DNA from: Microbispora rosea
Lineage (GTDB): Bacteria > Actinomycetota > Actinomycetes > Streptosporangiales > Streptosporangiaceae
Direction: 5' to 3'
Length of the DNA stretch: 61,818 nt
Assembly: GCF_900156315.1 (NCBI RefSeq)
Contig: NZ_FTNI01000041.1
Span: 1 to 61,818, forward strand
Position 1 is the first letter of the stretch; every line of letters starts with the position of its first letter. Made by a program: the position numbers and the translations under genes. The notes beneath the pieces are model-generated. The model saw only the letters and a list, made by a program, of their open reading frames with translations. It was not told the origin of the DNA and ran no database searches. Shown piece after piece: positions 25,334 to 34,081 of the stretch.

Positions 25334-25975
25334 CTACCCCGGGCTGGACTCGCTGCGGCGGGCGGCCGAGTTCATGGTGCGGCGCCACTGGACGAGCAGT
25401 CCGCGCGGCACGTCCTCGACGGTCAGCGCGTAGCAGATGTGGTCGCGCCACGCGCCGTCGATGTGCAGCTGACGCCGGCGGATGCCCTCCTCCCGGAACC
25501 CGAGCTTCTCCACGACCCTGCGGCTGGCCTGGTTCTCCGGCCGGATGTTGGCCTCAAGGCGGTGTAAACCGGTCGTGAAGAAGCAGTGGTCCACCGCCAT
25601 GGCGAGCGCGGTCGGGATGATGCCCCGCCCGGCGAGCGCGCCGTCGACCCAGTAGCCCACCTGCGCGGAGCGGGCCGACCCCCACACGATCGCCCCCACG
25701 GTGAGCTGCCCGGCGAACCGCCCCTCGTACGTGACCACCCAGGGCATGGCCATCCCCTGGCGGGCCTCGCGGCGCAGCGTGCCGACCATCGAGACGTACG
25801 GCCCGAGGCCGGTGCGGAACAGCGGGGTCTCGGGGTTGCTCGGTTCCCAGGGGCGGAGCCATTCGGCGTTGCGCAGCCGGGTGTCGCGCCAGTCCCGGAC
25901 GTCACGCAGGCGCAGCGGCCGCAGCCCGACGGGCCCCTCGGCCATGGATGCCGGCCAGCCGCGAAGTCGATCCAT
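25334..25975 (-). CDS. GNAT N-acetyltransferase (RimJ/RimL type)
   Basis: 213 residues. GLRPLRLRDVRDWRDTR opens the fold; LTVGAIVWGSARSAQVGYWVD and AGRGIIPTALAMAVDHCF form the acetyl-CoA-binding beta4/alpha3 region; HRLEANIRPENQASRRVVEK is the typical RimJ end. It acetylates ribosomal-protein or other N-termini with acetyl-CoA. The homologue sits in the same place in mycobacteria (Rv0995, between moeA and the membrane gene). Confidence 0.9.
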   Translation of the reverse strand: MDRLRGWPASMAEGPVGLRPLRLRDVRDWRDTRLRNAEWLRPWEPSNPETPLFRTGLGPYVSMVGTLRREARQGMAMPWVVTYEGRFAGQLTVGAIVWGSARSAQVGYWVDGALAGRGIIPTALAMAVDHCFFTTGLHRLEANIRPENQASRRVVEKLGFREEGIRRRQLHIDGAWRDHICYALTVEDVPRGLLVQWRRTMNSAARRSESSPG

Positions 25976-26042
25976 TCGTCAATCATCCACCGGAACACGG
26001 TCAACGCGCCACGCGGGACGCGCCCCGGGCTCGGCGGACTCC

Positions 26043-26519
26043 TCAGCGGGCATGGTCGCCGCCGTTGATCTGGTCGACGACGTGGGCCAGGATCGGGGTC
26101 AGCACGGCCATGCCGTCCCGTACGCCGCCGGAGGACCCGGGCAGGTTGACCACCAGCGTCGTGCCCGCCTGCCCGGCGAGACCGCGGGACAGGATCGACG
26201 TCGGCACCTTCTCCCGGTTGACCTGCCGTACGGCCTCGGCGATGCCGGGGATCTCCCGGTCGAGCACCCGGCGGGTCATCTCCGGGGTGAGGTCGAGAGG
26301 GGTGACCCCGGTGCCGCCCGTGGTGACGATCACGTCGTAGCCCGCGGCGACGCCCTCGCGCAGCGCGGCCTCGACAGCGTCCCCGTCGGGCACCACGCGG
26401 GGCCCGTCCACCTGGTCGCAGCCCGCCTCCTTGAGGAGGGAGGCCAGCAGCGGCCCGGAGCGGTCCTCGTAGACGCCCGCGGACGCCCTGTTGGACACCG
26501 TCACCACCAAAGCGCGCAC
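26043..26519 (-). CDS. mog: Molybdopterin adenylyltransferase-like protein
   Basis: 158 residues. TTGGTGVTPLDLTPE near residue 68 and VNLPGSSGGVRD near 122 are the MPT-binding loops of the MogA/MoaB fold. It adenylylates molybdopterin before metal insertion by MoeA. 3 bp downstream of moaC in the transcript. Whether it is best called MoaB or Mog cannot be decided by reading. Confidence 0.9.
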   Translation of the reverse strand: MRALVVTVSNRASAGVYEDRSGPLLASLLKEAGCDQVDGPRVVPDGDAVEAALREGVAAGYDVIVTTGGTGVTPLDLTPEMTRRVLDREIPGIAEAVRQVNREKVPTSILSRGLAGQAGTTLVVNLPGSSGGVRDGMAVLTPILAHVVDQINGGDHAR

Positions 26520-26522
26520 GCC

Positions 26523-26999
26523 TTACTCCTGTCCGGACCGGGTCCAGTGGCCCGTCTTGCCGCCCGTCTTCTCCTCGACCCGGACATCGCTGATCACCGC
26601 CGCCGGGTCGACCGCCTTGACCATGTCCACCAGCGCGAGCGCCGCGACGGTGACGGCCGTGAGCGCCTCCATCTCGACGCCCGTCCTGTCGGCCGTACGG
26701 ACCCGGGCGGTGATCTCCACCCCCTCGTCCACGACGGCCAGCTCGACCTTCACGCCGGTCAGGGCGATCGGGTGGCACAGCGGCACGAGGTCCGGGGTGC
26801 GCTTGGCGCCCATGATCCCGGCGATCCGCGCCACGCCGAGCGCGTCGCCCTTGGGCACGTCTCCCGCGCGCAGCACGGCCACCGCCTCGGGCGACAGCAG
26901 CACCCGCCCGGTCGCGACGGAGGTACGCGCGCTCACGTCCTTCTCCGAGACGTCCACCATCCGGGCGGCGCCCGACTCGTCCACGTGAGTCAGCTTCAT
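26523..26999 (-). CDS. moaC: Cyclic pyranopterin monophosphate synthase
   Basis: 158 residues. LTHVDESGAARMVDVSEK at the N-terminus, LCHPIALTGVKVE with the active-site His and the closing LDMVKA-like ALVDMVKAVD are MoaC hallmarks. It converts the MoaA product to cPMP. Its start overlaps the moeA stop by 4 bp. No moaA gene is in the window. Confidence 0.96.
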   Translation of the reverse strand: MKLTHVDESGAARMVDVSEKDVSARTSVATGRVLLSPEAVAVLRAGDVPKGDALGVARIAGIMGAKRTPDLVPLCHPIALTGVKVELAVVDEGVEITARVRTADRTGVEMEALTAVTVAALALVDMVKAVDPAAVISDVRVEEKTGGKTGHWTRSGQE

Positions 27000-28180
27000 A
27001 GCGGTATCACCTCCACCTCGGCGCCCTCGGGCAGCGAGGTATCGTCCTCCGGCACCACGATCAGCGCGTTCGCTGCGGCCAGCGCCGCGAGCTGGTGCGA
27101 GCCCTGCCCGGTCACCGGCGCGACGGTTTCTCCGGTCAGCACGGCCCGCAGGTACGACCGCTTGCCGGCCGGGGACCGCACCGGCCCGGTGACGGTCGCG
27201 CGCACGGTCGCGGGCGGCCCGGCCGGGAGTCCCTGCATCGCCCGCAGGGCCGGCTTGACGAAGAGCACGAACGACACGAACGACGAGACCGGGTTACCCG
27301 GCAGCGTGAAGATCGGCACACGGTCGGGCCCCACGACGCCGAAGCCCTGCGGCATGCCCGGCTGCATGGCGACCTTCTCGAAGGTCACCGTCCCCAGCGG
27401 CGACAGGGCCTCCTTGACCGGCTCGTACGCCCCCATGGAGACGCCGCCGCTGGTGATCACGGCGTCGGCCCGCAGGAGCTGGGCGTCCAGCGTGTCCATG
27501 AACTCCTTGGGGTCGTCGGTCACCGAACCGGCCCGGAACCCCTCCGCCCCGGCCTCGCGTACGGCCGCGGCGAGCATGAAGCTGTTGGACTCCCAGATGT
27601 GGCCCGCGCCCAGCGGGGTGCCGGGCTCGCTGAGCTCGGCACCCGTGGACAGCACGACCACCCTCGGCCGGGGCCGCACCAGCACCCGGCGCCGGCCCAC
27701 CCCGGCGAGGATGCCGATCTGGGCGGGCCCGATCCTGGCGCCCTCGCGGAGCACCACGTCGCCCGCCCGCACGTCCTCACCCGCCCGCCTGATCGCGTTG
27801 CCGAGCGGGGCGGGCCTGTCGATCCGTACGCGGGCGGTGCCGCCGTCGGTCCACTCCACGGGAACGACGGCGTCGGCGCCCGCGGGCAGGGGCGCCCCGG
27901 TCATGATGCGGGTGACGAGGCCGGGGCCGAGGGCGTTCAGCCCGCCGTCCCCCGCAGCCACGTCCCCGATCACGGGCAGCGTGACGGGTGCGGCGGCCAC
28001 GTCCCCGGCCTGTACGGCGTAGCCGTCCATCGCCGAGTTGTCGAACGGCGGCAGCGGGACAGGCGAGGCGACGTCCTCGGCCAGCACGGCGCCGAGGGCG
28101 GCCTCGATCTCGACCTCGAGCGGTGCGAGCGGTCGCACCGTCGCGAGGATGTCGGCGAGATGGCGGTCGACGGGCTTCAT
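26996..28180 (-). CDS. moeA: Molybdopterin molybdotransferase MoeA or gephyrin-like Glp
   Basis: 394 residues. The gephyrin-E domains are present: FDNSAMDGYAVQAGD near residue 45, PLPAGADAVVPVEW, the MPT-binding core with LSTGAEL and ITSGGVSMGAYEPVK, PGMPQGFG, PIFTLPGNPVSSFVSF, then the C-terminal beta domain. It inserts molybdate into adenylylated molybdopterin. In Corynebacterium a MoeA homologue from the equivalent gene block (Glp) binds FtsZ and the membrane protein GlpR. The nearby sepX/glpR-like gene makes a divisome role possible. Starts 4 bp after galU ends. Confidence 0.92.
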   Translation of the reverse strand: MKPVDRHLADILATVRPLAPLEVEIEAALGAVLAEDVASPVPLPPFDNSAMDGYAVQAGDVAAAPVTLPVIGDVAAGDGGLNALGPGLVTRIMTGAPLPAGADAVVPVEWTDGGTARVRIDRPAPLGNAIRRAGEDVRAGDVVLREGARIGPAQIGILAGVGRRRVLVRPRPRVVVLSTGAELSEPGTPLGAGHIWESNSFMLAAAVREAGAEGFRAGSVTDDPKEFMDTLDAQLLRADAVITSGGVSMGAYEPVKEALSPLGTVTFEKVAMQPGMPQGFGVVGPDRVPIFTLPGNPVSSFVSFVLFVKPALRAMQGLPAGPPATVRATVTGPVRSPAGKRSYLRAVLTGETVAPVTGQGSHQLAALAAANALIVVPEDDTSLPEGAEVEVIPL

Positions 28181-28184
28181 CGGC

Positions 28185-29090
28185 TCACTGTCCGGTCTTG
28201 TCCAGGAACTCCCGCAGCCACGGCAGGAACTCGGGGGCGAGGTCGTCCCGGTTCGCGGCGAACTGCACCACAGTCTGCAGATACTCCAGCTTGTTGCCGG
28301 TGTCGTAGCGACGGCCGCGGAACAGCACGCCGTGCACCGGACCGCCCTCCTCCGGGCCCGACGCGGCCAGGGTGCGCAGGGCGTCGGTGAGCTGGATCTC
28401 GCCGCCGCGCCCGGGCGGGGTGCGTTCCAGCACGTCGAACACGGCGGGGTCGATCACATAACGGCCGATGACGGCCCAGTTCGAGGGCGCCTCGTCGGCC
28501 GGGGGCTTCTCCACGAGGTCGGTGACGCGGACGACGTCGTCCTCGTCGGTCGGCTCGATGGCGGCGGCGCCGTACAGGGAGACGTGCTCGCGCGGCACCT
28601 CCATCAGCGCGATGACGCTGCCGCCATAGGTCGCGCGCACCTCGATCATGCGCTTGAGCAGCGCATCGCGGGGATCGATGATGTCGTCGCCGAGCAGGCA
28701 GGCGAACGGCTCGTGGCCGACGTGCTGCTTGGCGCACAGGACGGCGTGGCCGAGACCCTTGGGCTCCCCCTGCCGCACGTAGTGCATGGTGGCGAGGTCG
28801 ACGGGCTCCTTCACCTGGTTGAGGCGTTCCTCGTCGCCCTTGGCGCGAAGAGCGTCCTCCAACTCGTACGCTACGTCGAAGTGGTCCTCGATCGAGCGCT
28901 TGTTGCGGCCGGTCACCATGAGGACGTCGAGCAGCCCGGCGGAGACGGCCTCCTCCACCACGTACTGGATGGCCGGCTTGTCGACGATGGGCAGCATCTC
29001 CTTGGGGGTCGCCTTCGTCGCGGGAAGGAAGCGGGTGCCGAGACCCGCGGCGGGCACGACGGCTTTGGTCACGGGATCGAAGTCAGCCAT
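28185..29090 (-). CDS. galU: UTP-glucose-1-phosphate uridylyltransferase
   Basis: 301 residues. VVPAAGLGTRFLPATKATPKE is the nucleotide-binding signature; DKPAIQYVVEEAV, CLLGDDII and EIQLTDALR complete the GalU pattern. It makes UDP-glucose for envelope polysaccharides and trehalose. First gene of the galU-moeA-moaC-mog transcript, divergent from the folate gene by 24 bp. Confidence 0.96.
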   Translation of the reverse strand: MADFDPVTKAVVPAAGLGTRFLPATKATPKEMLPIVDKPAIQYVVEEAVSAGLLDVLMVTGRNKRSIEDHFDVAYELEDALRAKGDEERLNQVKEPVDLATMHYVRQGEPKGLGHAVLCAKQHVGHEPFACLLGDDIIDPRDALLKRMIEVRATYGGSVIALMEVPREHVSLYGAAAIEPTDEDDVVRVTDLVEKPPADEAPSNWAVIGRYVIDPAVFDVLERTPPGRGGEIQLTDALRTLAASGPEEGGPVHGVLFRGRRYDTGNKLEYLQTVVQFAANRDDLAPEFLPWLREFLDKTGQ

Positions 29091-29114
29091 GAGTAGACAC
29101 TAACGGAGCAGTCT

Positions 29115-29690
29115 TTGGACAAGATGAACCTGCGTCGGCGTATCCTGCGCGGCCGGTCGGAGCTCGATCCCGAGACGCTGCGCGAGTCGTCGGCGTCCAT
29201 CAGGGAGTTACTCCTCGACCAGCCGTGGGTGCAGATGGCCGGGCTGGTGGCCTGCTACTGGTCCACTGGCGCCGAGCCGTCCACGCAGGGACTGATCCTG
29301 GCCCTGTGGAAGCACGGCGCCACGGTGATGCTTCCGGTGCAGCGCCCGGACGGCGACCTCGACTGGGCGGTGTACGACGGGCCCGACTCACTGGCGCCCG
29401 GCCCGAACGGAATCATGGAGCCGGTGGACGTACGGCGCGGCGTCGACGCGATCCGCACCGCCGCGCTGGTGATCGCGCCGGCCCTCGCCGTGGACCGGGT
29501 GACCGGCGTACGGCTCGGCCGCGGCGGCGGCTTCTACGACCGGGCCCTCGCGCGCGTCGGGCCGAACGTGCCGACGGTGGCGCTCCTGCACGAGGGCGAG
29601 CTGATGGAAGGGGTTCCCGCCGAGCCCCACGACCAGCGCGTACGCTTCGCCGCCCTCCCGAGTGGAATCGCCCGTTTGGTACAGATGTGA
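29115..29690 (+). CDS. 5-formyltetrahydrofolate cyclo-ligase
   Basis: 191 residues from TTG at 29115 (GGAG seven bases ahead; ATG at 29124 is the alternative). RRRILRGRSELDP at the N-terminus and LGRGGGFYDRALAR near residue 135, the ATP-binding loop, identify the family. It converts folinate to 5,10-methenyl-THF with ATP. The order with galU, moeA and an FmdB gene matches the mycobacterial Rv0991c-Rv0994 region. Confidence 0.93.
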   Translation: MDKMNLRRRILRGRSELDPETLRESSASIRELLLDQPWVQMAGLVACYWSTGAEPSTQGLILALWKHGATVMLPVQRPDGDLDWAVYDGPDSLAPGPNGIMEPVDVRRGVDAIRTAALVIAPALAVDRVTGVRLGRGGGFYDRALARVGPNVPTVALLHEGELMEGVPAEPHDQRVRFAALPSGIARLVQM

Positions 29691-29729
29691 CAAGATTGGT
29701 ATAGCGGACGGCGAAGGGAGCGGATCGGT

Positions 29730-31229
29730 CTGAACGTCTGGCTGCTCCTGTCCGCCGTCGTCGTCATCGCGGCCATCGCGTCCGTCCGGATCGCGCACCG
29801 CACCGGCCTTCCCACGCTGCTCCTCTATCTCGGCCTCGGGCTGCTGCTCGGCGAGGGCGGCATCATCGGCATCCACTTCGACAACGCCCAGACGGCCCAG
29901 CAGCTCGGCATGGTCGCGCTCGCCGTGATCCTCGCCGAAGGCGGTCTCACCACCAACTGGAGCCACGTACGCGACGCCGTGCCGACGGCGCTCGTGCTCG
30001 CCACGGCCGGTATCGCGGTCAGCGTCGTCGTGCTCGCGGCAGGTGTCGCCGTCCTGCTCGGCATGGAGTGGCGGATGGCGCTGCTGCTTGGCGCGTTCCT
30101 GGCGTCGACCGACGCGGCGGCCGTGTTCTCCGTGCTGAGACGGCTGCCGCTGCCTCCCCGGCTCGCGGGAATCCTGGAGGCCGAGTCGGGCTTCAACGAC
30201 GCCCCGACCGTCATCCTCGTGATCATGCTGAGCGCCGGCTCGACGCTGCCGCTCTCGCTGCCGCACATCCTTCTGGACACCGCCGTCGAACTGGTCATCG
30301 GCGCGGCCGTCGGTCTCGCGGTGGGCCCCGCGGGGGTGTACGCGCTGCGCCGGGTCGCGCTGCCCGCCTCCGGCCTCTACCCGATCGCGGTGCTGGCGCT
30401 GGCCTTCGTCACCTACAGCGGGGCGACCCTGCTGCACGGCAGCGGGTTCCTCGCGGTCTACCTGACCACGCTGATCCTGGGCAACGCCAGGCTCCCCCAC
30501 CGCGCCGCCACGCGCGGCTTCGCGGAGGGCGCCGCCTGGCTCGCCCAGATCGGGCTGTTCGTCATGCTCGGAATGCTGGCGAACCCGAGCGAACTGCCGG
30601 GCGTGCTCGTCCCGGCCCTCGTGGCGGGCCTGCTGCTGGTCCTGCTCGCCCGGCCGGCGTCCGTGCTGGTGTCCGCGGCGATCGCACGGCTCCTGCGTCT
30701 CGGTTCGCTGTCGTGGCGCGAGCAGGTGTTCCTGTCGTGGGCTGGGCTGCGCGGGGCGGTGCCCATCGTGCTGGCCGCGATCCCCTGGGCCGCCGGTCTG
30801 CCGGGGGCGAAGGGCCTGTTCAACGACGTGTTCATCATCGTCATCGTGTTCACGATCCTGCAGGGGCCCACGCTGCCGTACCTCGCCAGGCTGCTCGGCC
30901 TGGCGGCGGAGGGCGAGGCCCGCGACCTCGACGTGGAGGCCGCGCCGCTGGGGGAACTGAACGCCGATCTGCTGCAGGTCCGCATCCCGTCCGGCTCGCT
31001 CATGCACGGTGTGGAGATCTTCGAGCTCCGGCTGCCGGCGAACACCATGGTCACGCTCGTCGTACGGAACGGGCAGTCGTTCGTGCCCACGCAGACGACC
31101 CGGCTGCTGGCGGGCGACCAGCTCCTCGTGGTCACCACGGCCGCCCAGCGGGAGACGGTCGAACGCCGCCTGCGCGCCGTCAGCCGCCGCGGCAAGCTGG
31201 CCGGCTGGTATGGCGAACGCGGCAGCTGA
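29730..31229 (+). CDS. CPA1-type K+/H+ (Na+/H+) antiporter with TrkA-C domain, probable CTG start
   Basis: The frame is open from 29691, but the only start that keeps the first TM helix and fits the ribosome site GGGAG at 29716-29720 is CTG at 29730, giving NVWLLLSAVVVIAAI after the initiator. An ATG at 29910 would delete the first two helices. The protein is then 499 residues with about 12 TMs. GGLTTNW, FLASTDAAAVFSVLR, ESGFNDAPT (ion-binding Asp pair region) and WAGLRGAVPIVLA are CvrA/NhaP2 signatures. The tail from about residue 410 is a cytosolic TrkA-C/RCK-C domain (VRIPSGSLMHG). It exchanges K+ or Na+ for protons. Confidence 0.88.
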   Translation: MNVWLLLSAVVVIAAIASVRIAHRTGLPTLLLYLGLGLLLGEGGIIGIHFDNAQTAQQLGMVALAVILAEGGLTTNWSHVRDAVPTALVLATAGIAVSVVVLAAGVAVLLGMEWRMALLLGAFLASTDAAAVFSVLRRLPLPPRLAGILEAESGFNDAPTVILVIMLSAGSTLPLSLPHILLDTAVELVIGAAVGLAVGPAGVYALRRVALPASGLYPIAVLALAFVTYSGATLLHGSGFLAVYLTTLILGNARLPHRAATRGFAEGAAWLAQIGLFVMLGMLANPSELPGVLVPALVAGLLLVLLARPASVLVSAAIARLLRLGSLSWREQVFLSWAGLRGAVPIVLAAIPWAAGLPGAKGLFNDVFIIVIVFTILQGPTLPYLARLLGLAAEGEARDLDVEAAPLGELNADLLQVRIPSGSLMHGVEIFELRLPANTMVTLVVRNGQSFVPTQTTRLLAGDQLLVVTTAAQRETVERRLRAVSRRGKLAGWYGERGS

Positions 31230-31402
31230 CCGTCGTCGCTGCGTCCTCGGGCGCGGGCGGACCATCGCGTTGCGCGGGCGGATCGCGGTGGGAGCGAATG
31301 GGACGGCGCGGGGCAATAAACCGGGCTGGAGTGGCGTTTGGGCTTGTTGACTGCTTACCATTAGCAATCGACCCGGTCGAGTGCCAGTCTCAGGAGGAGC
31401 GA

Positions 31403-31735
31403 GTGCCTACCTACCAGTACGCCTGTACCGCTTGCGGTGAGCAGCTGGAGGCCGTCCAGAAGTTCTCTGACGACCCGCTCACGGAGTGCCCGGCCTGCCA
31501 GGGCAAGCTGCGCAAGGTCTTCTCCGCCGTTGGCATCGTGTTCAAGGGCTCGGGCTTCTACCGGACCGACAGCCGTTCTTCGAGCTCGTCGACGACCACG
31601 TCCACCACGACGACGTCGTCCTCGAAGTCGTCCGGCGACTCGGGCAAGAAGGAGCCGGCGACCTCCACGAGCTCGTCGAGCACCTCTTCGTCTTCGTCGA
31701 GCACGTCCTCGTCCGGATCGACCGCGGCCGCCTGA
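31403..31735 (+). CDS. FmdB-family zinc-ribbon protein with long Ser/Thr tail
   Basis: 110 residues from GTG at 31403 with an AGGAGG site. The first ~45 residues are the putative regulatory FmdB zinc ribbon: YQYACTACGEQLEAVQKF, then ECPACQGKLRKVFS with CxxC pairs, and GIVFKGSGFYRTD. The last ~55 residues are almost only Ser, Thr, Lys and Gly and are surely disordered. Orthologue of the Rv0991c type. Function unknown; redox-regulated chaperone activity has been reported for the mycobacterial protein. Confidence 0.92.
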   Translation: MPTYQYACTACGEQLEAVQKFSDDPLTECPACQGKLRKVFSAVGIVFKGSGFYRTDSRSSSSSTTTSTTTTSSSKSSGDSGKKEPATSTSSSSTSSSSSSTSSSGSTAAA

Positions 31736-31797
31736 GGTTATCCACAGGGGCCGGCGGGACGCGGCGGCTGTACGGCGCCGTTCGCTAGGGTCGGCCC

Positions 31798-32604
31798 ATG
31801 GTCAATAGCGCAGACATCGGGGTCATCGGCGGCTCGGGGTTCTACTCCCTGCTGGAGGACGCCGAAGAGATCGACATGATGACGCCGTACGGCCCGCCGA
31901 GTGACTCGATCACCGTGGGCCGCATCGGCGAGCGGACCGTCGCGTTCGTCCCCCGGCACGGCCGCGGCCACACCTTCCCACCCCACCGCATTCCCTATCG
32001 GGCGAACATGTGGGCCCTGCGGTCCCTCGGCGTCCGCCAGGTGCTCGCGCCCAGTGCGGTCGGGTCCCTGCGCCCGGAGATCGGCCCGGGCGCCCTCGTG
32101 ATCCCCGACCAGCTCGTGGATCGCACGCAGGGCCGTGAGCAGACCTACTACGACGCGGGCGGGGCCGTGCACGTGTCGTTCTCCGACCCCTACTGCCCCT
32201 CCGGCCGAGCGGCCGCTGTGGCCACGGCGCGCGAGACGGGCTGGGACACGGTCGACGGCGGCACTCTGGTCGTGGTCCAGGGGCCCCGGTTCTCCACCAG
32301 GGCAGAGTCGAAGTGGTTCGCGGGGGCGGGCTGGTCGATCATCGGCATGACCGGGCACCCCGAGGCCGTGCTCGCCCGCGAACTCGCACTCTGCTACACG
32401 ACGCTCGCCCTCGTGACCGACCACGACGCCGGTGTGGAGGCCGGTGAGGGGGTCACCCACGAAGAGGTGCTCGCTTTCTTCGCCGCCAACGTGGAGCGGA
32501 TGCGCACTCTGGTCGCCCAGGTCGTCGAGGCCCTTCCGGAGGAGCGCTCCTGCCCCTGCGGCAACGCGCTCGACGGGATCAAGCTGCCGATCGAGCTTCC
32601 CTGA
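31798..32604 (+). CDS. mtnP: S-methyl-5'-thioadenosine phosphorylase
   Basis: 268 residues. IGVIGGSGFYSLLED, VPRHGRGHTFPPHRIPYRANMWAL (phosphate/substrate loops), LVVVQGPRFSTRAES and IIGMTGHPEAVLARE are those of the MTAP/PNP II family. It splits MTA into adenine and methylthioribose-1-phosphate. The SAPE-type loop and the MTGHPE variant favour MTA rather than inosine. Sits between FmdB and the broken SAF gene. Confidence 0.88.
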   Translation: MVNSADIGVIGGSGFYSLLEDAEEIDMMTPYGPPSDSITVGRIGERTVAFVPRHGRGHTFPPHRIPYRANMWALRSLGVRQVLAPSAVGSLRPEIGPGALVIPDQLVDRTQGREQTYYDAGGAVHVSFSDPYCPSGRAAAVATARETGWDTVDGGTLVVVQGPRFSTRAESKWFAGAGWSIIGMTGHPEAVLARELALCYTTLALVTDHDAGVEAGEGVTHEEVLAFFAANVERMRTLVAQVVEALPEERSCPCGNALDGIKLPIELP

Positions 32605-32700
32605 CGCCGATGCGTGCCATGCCGCACGGCGGTGTCCGGCCGCGGAACCGGCTGCGGAGCCGGGGGCGCGACACCGCCGCCGGAGCGCCGCCCAGACAAG

Positions 32701-32733
32701 CAGCGCGGACGGACAGCGCGGACGGACAGCGCG
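32701..32733. repeat. 13-bp tandem repeat, 2.5 copies
   Basis: Unit CAGCGCGGACGGA, exact, in the 208-bp gap between mtnP and the SAF gene. No function assigned. Confidence 0.7.
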
Positions 32734-32812
32734 AGGGGGCGTCGGCGTGGAGCGCCCACGGTGCCACCGGGCTCCGCCGTGAGGCGAGGGGCGAAAGGCG
32801 GGCGAGGTGGTC

Positions 32813-33463
32813 ATGCGTGATCTGAAGCGGCTGAGGACGCGCCGTCGCCGTCCGATCGCCGCCGTCCTCTCCGGTATGGCGGTGGCCTGCGTGCTGCTGG
32901 CCGTCCGCACCCCCGACGGGGTGGAGGTCCTCGCCGCCGCCCGCGACCTGCCCGGAGGCCGGCTGGCCGCCTCCGACGTCGTGGTCGTACGGCTCCCGCC
33001 CGACGCGGTGCCCGCCGGGGCGTACGCGCCGGGCGCCCCGGTCCCGGGCCGCGTGCTCGCCGGTCCGTTGCGCCGAGGCGAGCTCCTCACCGACGCGTGA
33101 CTGCTCGGCCCGGGCCTGTTCCACCAGACCCTGGCCGGGCAGACATCCGGCGGCTCGGCCGGCGGTGGCCCGGCCGCGGCGCCGGATGTGGTCCCGGGTC
33201 TGGTCGCGACGCCGGTCAGGATGGCCGATCCCGACGCCGCCCGCCTGCTGTCGCCGGGAGACGTGATCGACGTCCTGGCGGCCTTCGAGGACGGGCCTTT
33301 CCAGGCCCGGACCGTCGCCCAGGAGGTGCGAGTGATGGCCCGGCCACCAGGCCGTACGGACGGCGGCGCATTACTCGTGCTGGCCACGACCCCCGGGCAG
33401 GCGGCCCAGTTGGCACAGGCACAGGCGCAGGGCAGGCTGTCGATGACCATCCACCCGCACTGA
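32813..33463 (+). pseudogene. CpaB/RcpC-like SAF-domain protein interrupted by one in-frame TGA
   Basis: From ATG 32813 (GAGG six bases ahead) the frame encodes a basic N-terminus, one TM (AAVLSGMAVACVLLAV) and a SAF domain (VLAAARDLPGGRLAASDV, GRVLAGPLRRGELLTDA). TGA at 33098-33100 then interrupts, and the same frame goes on without any other stop as LLGPGLFHQTLAGQ and DAARLLSPGDVIDVLAAFE to 33463. A single C to T change of CGA would give this. Without it the product would be 216 residues, normal for the family that guides Flp pilus assembly. It may be a fresh pseudogene, a leaky stop, or a sequence error. In related genomes an mscL gene often follows; not here. Confidence 0.8.
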
Positions 33464-33494
33464 TGGGCCTTGTCCGGGCGGCGGAGGGGGCTGA

Positions 33495-33965
33495 TCAGGC
33501 CATGGGCGCCTGCCAGGCCGTGGTCGCGCCGACCTGCCGCCAGGCCCGCTGGTCCCGCGTGACCTGCTGGAGCATCTCCCTGAACCCGGCGTAGCGCCCG
33601 GCGCCGAGGGTTCGTTCGTGCCGCTCCTCGATGGCGGCGAGGATCGCGCGCGCCTTGGTGATCTCGTCGATGCCACGCTCGGTGGGGACGATGAGCTTGG
33701 CCCGGCGGTCGGCGGGATCGGGTTCGCGGGTGACGTAGCCGAGCCTGACGAGCTCGTCGAGGATCGTGCCGACGATCTGCTTGTGCTGGCCCGACCGGGC
33801 CGCGAGGTCCGTCGCGCGCACACCCTTCGGATCAAGGAACGCCAGCACGGTCCCGTGCCGCGGGCTCACGTCGGGGTGTCCCTGCTCGGCGAGGGTCTCG
33901 AACAGCTCCTCCTGAAGAGCACGCATCAACTGGCCGGCCAGCATGCCGAGGTCAGGAACCCGCAC
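33495..33965 (-). CDS. MarR-family transcriptional regulator
   Basis: 156 residues. Winged helix at about residues 35-100: SPRHGTVLAFLDPKGVRATDL, QHKQIVGTILDELVRLGYV and the wing REPDPADRRAKLIVPT. Divergent from a DUF1801 gene with a 116-bp gap, the probable control region. Ligand unknown. Confidence 0.92.
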   Translation of the reverse strand: MRVPDLGMLAGQLMRALQEELFETLAEQGHPDVSPRHGTVLAFLDPKGVRATDLAARSGQHKQIVGTILDELVRLGYVTREPDPADRRAKLIVPTERGIDEITKARAILAAIEERHERTLGAGRYAGFREMLQQVTRDQRAWRQVGATTAWQAPMA

Positions 33966-34081
33966 GGTCCACCGTCTTCCAAATTAGTCACGATCATTGA
34001 CCGTCATGGATCTTTATCATATCGTGGCGCCCTGAACGCGCACAGCCGCCCCAGAGGACCAGACAGCGAGGGATCACGACC

